A stretch of 64,000 bases of DNA from Kushneria konosiri. GTDB taxonomy: Bacteria; Pseudomonadota; Gammaproteobacteria; Pseudomonadales; Halomonadaceae. Both the position numbers and the translations under genes were made by a program. Location of the stretch: assembly GCF_002155145.1 (NCBI RefSeq), contig NZ_CP021323.1, positions 3,520,632-3,584,631 on the forward strand, in the 5' to 3' direction. Each line of letters opens with the position of its first letter. Position 1 is the stretch's first letter. Positions 57,491 to 64,000 of this stretch are shown here, in pieces. The notes below the pieces were generated by a model. The model saw only the letters and a list, made by a program, of their open reading frames with translations, ran no database searches and was not told the origin of the DNA.

Positions 57491-57540
57491 AATGGCTACC
57501 CTGAATCTCATACAGGCGACTACAACAGGAGAGGCGACCA

Positions 57541-58137
57541 GTGCCCAAGGTAGGTATGGAGCCCATTCGTCGGCAACAACTGATTGATGCCACCATGGCA
57601 ACGATCGATGAAGCAGGCCTGGCCGACAGCACCATCATGCAGATCTCGCGTCGGGCAGGCGTATCTGCCGGCATCATCAGTCACTACTTTGGCGGCAAGG
57701 ATGGACTTCTTGAAGCCACCATGCGCCACATTCTCGCCGATCTCGGTGCGTCAGTGGCCCGGCGACGTGACACCCTGAACGGTAGTGATGCCAGAGCTCA
57801 CCTCTACGCAATCGTGGAGGGTAACTTTGATCGCAGCCAGGTCAGTCAGGCAGTCATGAAGACATGGCTGGCCTTCTGGACCACCAGCATGCACAAGCCG
57901 GACCTACAACGACTGCAGCGGGTCAATGATCGTCGCCTGTATTCCAATATCAGCTATCAGTTCAGAAAACATCTGGCACCTGCTAGAGCACGTACGGCCG
58001 CTCGCGGACTGGCCGCATTGATTGATGGGCTGTGGCTGCGTGGTGCGCTTTCACCCGAGAAGTTCGATGTTTCAAACGCCGTGTGGCTGGCCTGCCGCTA
58101 CGTCGATGAACAACTTGCTGACAGCGATAACGCCTGA
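57541..58137 (+). CDS. betI: Choline-responsive repressor BetI
   Basis: 198 residues of the TetR family from a GTG start (AGGAGAGG upstream); the protein then begins [17 protein letters not shown], aligned with E. coli BetI from residue 1. The DNA-binding helix-turn-helix is [19 protein letters not shown] near residues 35-53. The ligand-domain segments [21 protein letters not shown] and [13 protein letters not shown] are conserved. It represses the bet genes until choline binds. No betT choline transporter is in the window. Confidence 0.95.
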   Translation: MPKVGMEPIRRQQLIDATMATIDEAGLADSTIMQISRRAGVSAGIISHYFGGKDGLLEATMRHILADLGASVARRRDTLNGSDARAHLYAIVEGNFDRSQVSQAVMKTWLAFWTTSMHKPDLQRLQRVNDRRLYSNISYQFRKHLAPARARTAARGLAALIDGLWLRGALSPEKFDVSNAVWLACRYVDEQLADSDNA

Positions 58138-58187
58138 CGCCCTATGCCCTTTTGGCATTTCAAATTCACGTTTATCCGGGAGGCCCC

Positions 58188-59657
58188 ATGGCCGTTTTCG
58201 ATACTCAACAGCTCTACATTGATGGCAAGCGCGTTGATGCGACCTCTGGCGAGACCTTTCAGTCCATCAATCCTTATAACGGAGAGGTACTGGCCGACGT
58301 CCAGCAGGCCTCACAGGAAGATGTCGACCGGGCGGTTGAATCAGCACGGCGTGGCCAGAAGGTCTGGGCATCGATGACCGGCGTTGAGCGCGCCCGAATT
58401 CTTAATCGTGCGGTAGCACTGCTGCGCGAAAGAAACGACGACATCGCTCGTATCGAATCGATGGACACGGGTAAACCCCTGAGCGAGACCACGGCTGTGG
58501 ACATCATCACCGGTGCCGATCAGCTCGAATACTATGCAGGCCTTGCAGCCGCCGTTGAAGGCGAGCAGATTCCCATTCGTGCAGACTCCTTTGCCTACAC
58601 AAGACGTGAGCCACTGGGCGTGTGTGCGGGGATCGGCGCCTGGAACTATCCGATCCAGATTGCCTGCTGGAAATCGGCACCGGCACTGGCCACCGGCAAC
58701 GCCATGATCCTGAAGCCAAGCGAGGTCACGCCGTTGACCACGTTGATGCTTGCGGAAATCTTCACTGAAGCCGGCCTGCCTGATGGCGTTTTCAATGTGG
58801 TACAGGGCGATGGCCGTGTCGGCGCCATGCTGACCGAGCACCAGGGCATCGACAAGATCTCCTTTACCGGCGAGGTGGGTACCGGCAAAAAGGTCATGTC
58901 TTCTTCAGCCTCTTCCTCCCTGAAGGAAGTCACCATGGAGCTGGGCGGCAAGTCTCCCCTGATTGTCTTCGCCGATGCCGACCTGGACCGTGCCGCAGAT
59001 GGCGCCATGATGGCCAATTTTTACTCCACCGGTCAGGTCTGCACCAACGGCACCCGTGTGTTTGTCGAACGTTCGATCAAGGAAGCCTTTGAGGCGAAAC
59101 TGCTTGAGCGCGTCGAGCGGGTCAAGGCCGGCGATCCCCTGGACCCGACAACCAATTTCGGCCCGCTGGTCAGCTTCGAGCACATGGAAAAGGTCTGTGA
59201 ATACCTTGAAGCTGGCAAGCAGGATGGCGCGCGTTTGCTGGTGGGCGGTGACCGCCTGACCGATGGCCATTTCGGCCAGGGCGCCTTTGTAGCACCGACC
59301 ATCTTTACTGACTGCCACGATGAGATGCGGATCGTGAAAGAAGAGATCTTTGGCCCCGTCATGTCGATTCTGGCCTTTGATGATGAAGAAGAGGTCATTC
59401 GTCGCGCCAATGACACTCAATACGGACTGGCCGCGGGGCTATTCACCGAAGGACTCAACCGTGCGCATCGCGTCGTGCATCAGCTTGAAGCCGGTATCTG
59501 CTGGATCAATACCTGGGGCGACAGCCCGGCACAGATGCCTGTAGGTGGCTACAAGCAATCCGGTGTGGGCCGTGAAAACGGTCTGCTGACGCTTGCACAC
59601 TACACAAGGGTCAAGTCGATCCAGATCGAGATGGGCCCCTTTGAATCAGCGTTCTAG
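58188..59657 (+). CDS. betB: Betaine aldehyde dehydrogenase
   Basis: 489 residues from ATG 58188 with GGGAGG upstream. General base E251 in ELGGKSP and nucleophile C285 in GQVCTNGTR are intact; cofactor-binding [16 protein letters not shown] near 152 is typical. It oxidises betaine aldehyde to glycine betaine with NAD(P)+. Second gene of betIBA, ahead of betA. Confidence 0.96.
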   Translation: MAVFDTQQLYIDGKRVDATSGETFQSINPYNGEVLADVQQASQEDVDRAVESARRGQKVWASMTGVERARILNRAVALLRERNDDIARIESMDTGKPLSETTAVDIITGADQLEYYAGLAAAVEGEQIPIRADSFAYTRREPLGVCAGIGAWNYPIQIACWKSAPALATGNAMILKPSEVTPLTTLMLAEIFTEAGLPDGVFNVVQGDGRVGAMLTEHQGIDKISFTGEVGTGKKVMSSSASSSLKEVTMELGGKSPLIVFADADLDRAADGAMMANFYSTGQVCTNGTRVFVERSIKEAFEAKLLERVERVKAGDPLDPTTNFGPLVSFEHMEKVCEYLEAGKQDGARLLVGGDRLTDGHFGQGAFVAPTIFTDCHDEMRIVKEEIFGPVMSILAFDDEEEVIRRANDTQYGLAAGLFTEGLNRAHRVVHQLEAGICWINTWGDSPAQMPVGGYKQSGVGRENGLLTLAHYTRVKSIQIEMGPFESAF

Positions 59658-59746
59658 ACGCAGCAACGTTTCATTTTAAAGCCGCAGGCATCCGCGAGAT
59701 GCCTGCCACTGTCGATCACCTGTTCAAGGCACGCCAGGAGGGCTTT

Positions 59747-61450
59747 ATGGCTCACACCCGTGAATATGACTACATCATCATCGGCGCCGGTTCCGCCGGC
59801 AATGTGCTGGCTGCGCGCCTGACCGAAGACGATGATGTGACCGTTTTGCTGCTGGAAGCCGGTGGCCCGGACTATCGGCTGGACTTTCGTACCCAGATGC
59901 CGGCAGCGCTGGCCTATCCGCTACAGGGCAAACAGTACAACTGGGCCTTTGAGACCGATCCCGAACCCTTCATGAACAACCGTCGCATGGAATGCGGTCG
60001 TGGCAAGGGTCTTGGGGGCTCATCACTGATCAACGGCATGTGCTACATCCGCGGTAATGCCATGGATCTGGAAGGCTGGGCCGAGCTGCCCGGTCTTGAT
60101 GACTGGAGTTACGCCCACTGCCTGCCCTACTACAAGAAATCCGAAACGCGTGATATCGGTGGCAATGATTATCACGGCGATCATGGCCCGGTGCAGGTAG
60201 CGACCCCCAAACCGACCACCAACCCGGTTAACCGCGCCTTTATCGAGGCCGGCAAGCAGGCAGGTTACGGGGAAACCGACGATCTCAACGGCTACAAGCA
60301 GGAAGGCTTCGGGCCAATGGATCGTACCACCACGCCCAACGGACGGCGCTCCTCGACAGCCCGGGGCTATCTGGACATCGCGCGGCATCGCAGCAATCTG
60401 ACCATCGAAACCCGGGCGATGACTGATCGCATTCTGTTTGAAGGCAAAAGGGCCACGGGCGTTGCCTACTCCCGCAAGGGCCATGATGAGCAGGTGCGAG
60501 CCCGTCGCGAAGTGCTGCTGTGTGCCGGCGCTATCGCTTCTCCGGCCATTCTGCAGCGCTCAGGCGTGGGCGACCCCGAATGGCTCGAAGAAATGAGCAT
60601 TGATGTGGTGCATGCCCTGCCAGGCGTCGGCAAGAATCTGCAGGACCACCTGGAGATGTACATTCAATACGAGTGCAAGCAGCCCATCACGCTCTACTCG
60701 GCACTGAAGTGGTACAACCAGCCCAAAATCGGTGCGCAGTGGCTGTTTCAGGGCAGGGGAATCGGGGCCAGCAACCAGTTTGAAGCCGGCGGTTTCATTC
60801 GTACCGATGAAGGCGAAGCCTGGCCCAACCTGCAGTATCACTTCCTGCCCTGCGCGATAAGCTACAACGGCAAGAGTGCCGTGGAGGCCCATGGCTTTCA
60901 GGCCCACGTTGGCTCCATGCGCTCAAAAAGCCGTGGCCGGATCAAAATCAAATCGCGCAATCCCTCGGAGGCGCCCGGCATTCTCTTTAACTACATGAGT
61001 GAGGAGCGCGACTGGGAAGAATTCCGGGATGCCATTCGCGTGACGCGGCGCATCATTGAACAGCCGGCAATGGACCCATATCGCGGCCGCGAAATTGCGC
61101 CCGGCCCGGACGTTCAGAGTGACGAGCAGCTCGATGAGTTCGTGCGTAACCATGCGGAAACGGCCTACCATCCCTGCGGCAGCTGCCGCATGGGCGAAGG
61201 CCCGGATGCCGTGGTCGACGGCCAGGGTCGCGTGCATGGGCTGGAAGGCCTGCGTGTGATCGATGCCTCGCTGATGCCCGTGATCGTAACCGGCAACCTG
61301 AATGCCACCACCATCATGATGGCGGAGAAACTCTCCGATGTGGTGCGCAACCGTAAGCCGCTTCCCCCGCTGACCGAAGTGCCCTTCTACACGGCGCAGA
61401 AGGCCAACCAGAATGCCCGTGAAGCCGAGACAGCCAAAGCGGTTTCATAG
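59747..61450 (+). CDS. betA: Choline dehydrogenase BetA
   Basis: 567 residues from ATG 59747 with CAGGAGGG upstream; an upstream frame start at 59699 is rejected. GMC oxidoreductase: FAD motif GAGSAG at 13-18, GMC signature [15 protein letters not shown] near 88, and the C-terminal HPCGSCRMG and [12 protein letters not shown]. It oxidises choline to betaine aldehyde, feeding BetB; together they make the compatible solute glycine betaine, important in a salt-tolerant organism. Confidence 0.96.
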   Translation: MAHTREYDYIIIGAGSAGNVLAARLTEDDDVTVLLLEAGGPDYRLDFRTQMPAALAYPLQGKQYNWAFETDPEPFMNNRRMECGRGKGLGGSSLINGMCYIRGNAMDLEGWAELPGLDDWSYAHCLPYYKKSETRDIGGNDYHGDHGPVQVATPKPTTNPVNRAFIEAGKQAGYGETDDLNGYKQEGFGPMDRTTTPNGRRSSTARGYLDIARHRSNLTIETRAMTDRILFEGKRATGVAYSRKGHDEQVRARREVLLCAGAIASPAILQRSGVGDPEWLEEMSIDVVHALPGVGKNLQDHLEMYIQYECKQPITLYSALKWYNQPKIGAQWLFQGRGIGASNQFEAGGFIRTDEGEAWPNLQYHFLPCAISYNGKSAVEAHGFQAHVGSMRSKSRGRIKIKSRNPSEAPGILFNYMSEERDWEEFRDAIRVTRRIIEQPAMDPYRGREIAPGPDVQSDEQLDEFVRNHAETAYHPCGSCRMGEGPDAVVDGQGRVHGLEGLRVIDASLMPVIVTGNLNATTIMMAEKLSDVVRNRKPLPPLTEVPFYTAQKANQNAREAETAKAVS

Positions 61451-61470
61451 GCGATGGTCGGGCTTTCAAT

Positions 61471-61501
61471 AAAAACACCGGGCCTTGCCCGGTGTTTTTT
61501 T
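61471..61501. terminator. Bidirectional terminator between betA and edd
   Basis: AAAAACACCGGGC (61471-61483) pairs perfectly with GCCCGGTGTTTTT (61487-61499) around a 3-nt loop, with T-runs both ways; it ends the bet operon and the convergent edd. Confidence 0.92.
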
Positions 61502-61517
61502 ATCCAGCCTGACTGGC

Positions 61518-63389
61518 TCAGGACAGGGCGTGCTGTCGCTCAACCGCTGACATGGGCGACACTTCGGCCGCCTCGAACCCGCCAAACGTGCTGGCCCCTT
61601 CCTCGGCACTGCCGACAAGCTGGCGCATGCCGGCAAACATTTCGCGCCCCAGTCCATGGTGATATTGCTCAAGATCGGCCCGGGCGCAGGGCCTTGCGGC
61701 AAATTCTTCGGCCTCCATCAGCACTTCAAGATGCCCGTTGACCGAGTCCAGCCGCACCATATCGCCATCACGCAGTCGTGCCAGCGGCCCGCCGTCCATC
61801 GCTTCAGGCGTCATGTGGATCGCGGCTGGCACCTTGCCGGACGCACCGGACATGCGGCCGTCCGTCACGAGGGCGACTCGAAAGCCTCGATCCAGCAGGG
61901 AGCCGAGATAGGGTGTGAGCTTGTGAAGCTCGGGCATGCCGTTGGCACGCGGCCCCTGGAAACGCACGACGGCAATGACGTCACGCTCAAGCTCGCCGTT
62001 ATTGAAGGCCGTCTTGAGCGCCTCCTGATCGGCAAACACCCTGACCGGCGCTTCGATAATGCGAAATTCCGGTTTGACCGCCGACACCTTGATCACGCCG
62101 CGCCCAAGATTGCCATCCAGTACCGCCAATCCACCCGTAGGCGAAAAGGGATGTTCGATGTCCGTCAGCACATCTGAATCGAGACTCTGTGCCGGGCCTT
62201 CGCGCCACACCAGCTGCTCCCCTTCAAGAAAGGGCTCCTGCGTATAGCTTTCCGCCAGCGTCTTGCCCGTGGCGGTCAGGATGTCGCCATGCAGCAAACC
62301 ACCCTTGAGCAGCTCCCGGATCAACACGCTCATGCCACCCGCCGCGTGAAAGTGGTTCACATCCGCCTGCCCGCTCGGATAAACATGCATCAGACTGGGC
62401 ACCACCGCGGAGAGCTCATCAAAGTCATCCCAGTTCAGGGTAATGCCGGCCGCCCCCGCCATGGCAATCAGGTGCAGGGTATGGTTGGTAGAGCCGCCCG
62501 AAGCCAGCAGCCCAACCAGGGCATTGACGATGGCGCGCGCATCAATCTGCTGCCAGAAAGGCAGATAGCCCCCACCCGGCTCGGAGTTCTTGATGGCCCG
62601 CTCGGTGGCATGCACTGTCAGGGCATCGCGCAGCGGTGTATTCGGGTTAACAAACGATGATCCCGGCAGATGAAGCCCCATGATCTCCATCATCAGCTGA
62701 TTGGAGTTGGCCGTGCCATAAAAGGTACAGGTCCCCGGCGCATGATAGGAGGCCGATTCAGACTCCAGCAGCTCGGCGCGCCCGACCTTGCCCTCGGCAA
62801 ATTTTTGTCGGATACGGGCCTTTTCCTTATTGGGCAGACCGCTGGGCATGGGGCCTGCGGGAACAAAGACGGCCGGCAGATGCCCAAACCGGGCAGCCGC
62901 AATGAAAAGACCGGGGATAATCTTGTCGCATACGCCCAGAAAGAGGGCCGCATCGAACATGTTGTGCGAAAGCCCGATGGCAGCTGCGCGAGCAATGTTA
63001 TCGCGTGAAAAGAGCGACAGCTCCATACCCGGCTGGCCCTGGGTAACCCCATCACACATGGCCGGCACACCACCGGCCACCTGTGCCGTTGATCCCATGC
63101 GACGGGCAGCCTCACGAATGACATCGGGGAAGCGTTCAAAGGGCTGATGGGCCGAAAGCATATCGTTGTAGGACGTCACGATGCCCAGATTGGCGCTATT
63201 GGTCATCTTGAGCTGCTGCTTGTCGGAGGCACTGCAGGCGGCAAAGCCATGGGCCAGATTGCCGCAGTCAAGCGCACCACGATGAACACCACGGCGATGC
63301 TGGGCCTGCATTCGAGCTTCATACAGGGCACGACGTGAGGCAGATCGTTCGATGATGCGCTGGGTTACGCGGGTCAGGGTGGTGTGCAT
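61518..63389 (-). CDS. edd: Phosphogluconate dehydratase Edd
   Basis: 623 residues from ATG 63389 with GTGAGG upstream. IlvD/Edd family: [22 protein letters not shown] near 115, [15 protein letters not shown] near 158, [15 protein letters not shown] near 217 (iron-sulfur cysteines), and [18 protein letters not shown] near 510. It dehydrates 6-phosphogluconate to KDPG in the Entner-Doudoroff route. The gene stands alone here; eda, zwf and glk are not in the window. A HexR-type site lies 64 nt upstream. Confidence 0.95.
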   Translation of the reverse strand: MHTTLTRVTQRIIERSASRRALYEARMQAQHRRGVHRGALDCGNLAHGFAACSASDKQQLKMTNSANLGIVTSYNDMLSAHQPFERFPDVIREAARRMGSTAQVAGGVPAMCDGVTQGQPGMELSLFSRDNIARAAAIGLSHNMFDAALFLGVCDKIIPGLFIAAARFGHLPAVFVPAGPMPSGLPNKEKARIRQKFAEGKVGRAELLESESASYHAPGTCTFYGTANSNQLMMEIMGLHLPGSSFVNPNTPLRDALTVHATERAIKNSEPGGGYLPFWQQIDARAIVNALVGLLASGGSTNHTLHLIAMAGAAGITLNWDDFDELSAVVPSLMHVYPSGQADVNHFHAAGGMSVLIRELLKGGLLHGDILTATGKTLAESYTQEPFLEGEQLVWREGPAQSLDSDVLTDIEHPFSPTGGLAVLDGNLGRGVIKVSAVKPEFRIIEAPVRVFADQEALKTAFNNGELERDVIAVVRFQGPRANGMPELHKLTPYLGSLLDRGFRVALVTDGRMSGASGKVPAAIHMTPEAMDGGPLARLRDGDMVRLDSVNGHLEVLMEAEEFAARPCARADLEQYHHGLGREMFAGMRQLVGSAEEGASTFGGFEAAEVSPMSAVERQHALS

Positions 63390-63440
63390 GAAAACCTCAC
63401 CTGTCACGGTCTCGAGTGGGAAGGGGTCAGTCTATTCGAA

Positions 63441-63469
63441 TTGTCTCAAGGGTGTAGTTAAACTACATT
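63441..63469 (+). promoter_or_regulatory. Rightward promoter candidate overlapping the HexR site
   Basis: TTGTCT (63441-63446) and TACATT (63464-63469), each 4 of 6 to consensus, 17 nt apart. The HexR-type palindrome lies between and over them. It points to the efflux gene 240 nt downstream. Confidence 0.35.
63453..63467. promoter_or_regulatory. HexR-type operator
   Basis: TGTAGTTAAACTACA is a perfect palindrome (7-bp arms, one central base) that fits the known HexR pattern TGTARTT-N-AAYTACA. HexR is an RpiR-family repressor released by KDPG, and edd is a classical target. The site is 64 nt upstream of edd. Confidence 0.75.
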
Positions 63470-63711
63470 TCCAGTCCGTTACAATGCCCTGACGACAATC
63501 TACCTTTCAGGCCAGGATTCCTGACGATGCGTTAGACTGGCCGCTTTAGGAATAAAAACGGCATTTCATGCGTCGTTGACCGCCCCGCGAAAGAGGCCCT
63601 GAATACTTCAGCCATCCTCGATAAAAGCGTTACCCTGATATTTTCCGCCAATAGGCGCCTGTCTGGTGGCCTGTCGCGCGAAAACAGCCGCCTGACAACG
63701 GAAGTAAATGC

Positions 63712-64000
63712 ATGTCTCATTCTTCAACGCGCCGTATTGCCATCAAGCGTGTGCTTTTCTGGACGCTACTGGTTCTGATCGGTCTTATCGCACTGTGGTG
63801 GCTTTTTCTGCGCGACAATTCGGATAGCGAGGGCAATACAGCCCAGGACAGCGGTATGCCTCGCGCGGCGGTCGCCGCCGTTACCGCGCGCCAGGGGGAC
63901 TTTCCGATTACTCTGAGCGCGCTGGGCACGGTGCGCTCGCTTTCAAGCATCGACATCCGTCCGCGAGTCGAGGGCGAGCTGGTATCGGTCGACTTCCAGG
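63712..64000 (+). CDS. RND efflux periplasmic adaptor (N-terminal part)
   Basis: The first 96 residues are visible; the gene runs off the window. GGAAG stands before the ATG. One N-terminal membrane helix (VLFWTLLVLIGLIALWWLFL), a short linker rich in Asp/Ser, then VAAVTARQGDFPITLSALGTV and IDIRPRVEGELVSVDF, the typical start of MdtA/AcrA-type membrane fusion proteins. The adaptor links an inner-membrane RND pump to an outer-membrane channel. The MdtA subgroup is the best guess; pump substrate unknown. Confidence 0.85.
   Translation, partial: MSHSSTRRIAIKRVLFWTLLVLIGLIALWWLFLRDNSDSEGNTAQDSGMPRAAVAAVTARQGDFPITLSALGTVRSLSSIDIRPRVEGELVSVDFQ

Larger units (their letters stand above)
63390..63711. 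other. Divergent intergenic region edd / RND adaptor
   Basis: 322 nt without a coding frame I would defend. It contains the HexR-type operator (63453-63467), a rightward promoter candidate over it, and a second weak rightward pair (TTGACC 63576-63581 with TGAATA 18 nt later). No convincing leftward -35/-10 pair for edd was found. Confidence 0.6.

Noticed and set aside
63532..63956. Minus-strand open frames over the start of the RND adaptor
   Set aside because: They lack Shine-Dalgarno sequences and oppose a clear adaptor gene with membrane helix and lipoyl-like start.

Overview
The window is a contiguous piece of a gammaproteobacterial chromosome, moderately GC-rich and densely coded. Gene content and order (lptCAB-rpoN-hpf-ptsN-rapZ-ptsO, mreBCD-maf-rng-yhdP-tldD, hemA-prfA-prmC-moeB, TPR protein-lolB-ispE-tRNA-prs-rplY-pth-ychF) match the Pseudomonas/Oceanospirillales type. 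A crtEIBY carotenoid operon, betIBA for glycine betaine synthesis, edd and a large polyamine-use cluster point to a pigmented halophile of the Halomonadaceae. Kushneria is my best guess; this is inference from gene content, not a database match.

Layout. 1-6600: LPS export (lptC end, lptA, lptB), sigma-54, the nitrogen-PTS/ribosome-hibernation genes and the Mg2+ channel MgtE. 6600-18640: pmbA, darP, tldD, then on the minus strand the mreBCD-maf-rng-yhdP-tldD run. 18860-22140: gatCAB for Gln-tRNA(Gln)/Asn-tRNA(Asn) formation. 22280-27730: an SDR gene divergent from crtEIBY, four genes joined by 4-nt stop/start overlaps and sufficient on paper for beta-carotene from FPP. 27820-39830: polyamine region with two gamma-glutamylpolyamine synthetase-type enzymes, two PuuB/PauB-type oxidases, two PotF-type binding proteins, one ATPase/permease set and a DMT exporter. 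39970-43980: hemA-prfA-prmC-moeB. 44240-52320: outer-membrane lipoprotein insertion, isoprenoid and PRPP synthesis, L25, Pth and YchF, with tRNA-Gln and tRNA-Met. 52510-56140: aminopeptidase and the tail-specific protease Prc. 56140-57540: an AT-richer, gene-poor segment with three tRNAs and one small orphan gene. 57540-61450: betIBA behind a BetI-type operator. 61518-63389: edd behind a HexR-type operator. 63712-end: the start of an RND efflux adaptor.

No phage, insertion sequence, CRISPR or defence locus is visible, and I do not see an unmistakably new multi-gene system. The most worthwhile items are a sigma-54-type promoter in front of rpoN itself, an apparent non-canonical ATC start with a strong hairpin between mreB and mreC, the doubled polyamine gene set with one diverged synthetase, a HexR site that could act on an efflux operon as well as on edd, and the small orphan gene in the AT-rich tRNA segment.
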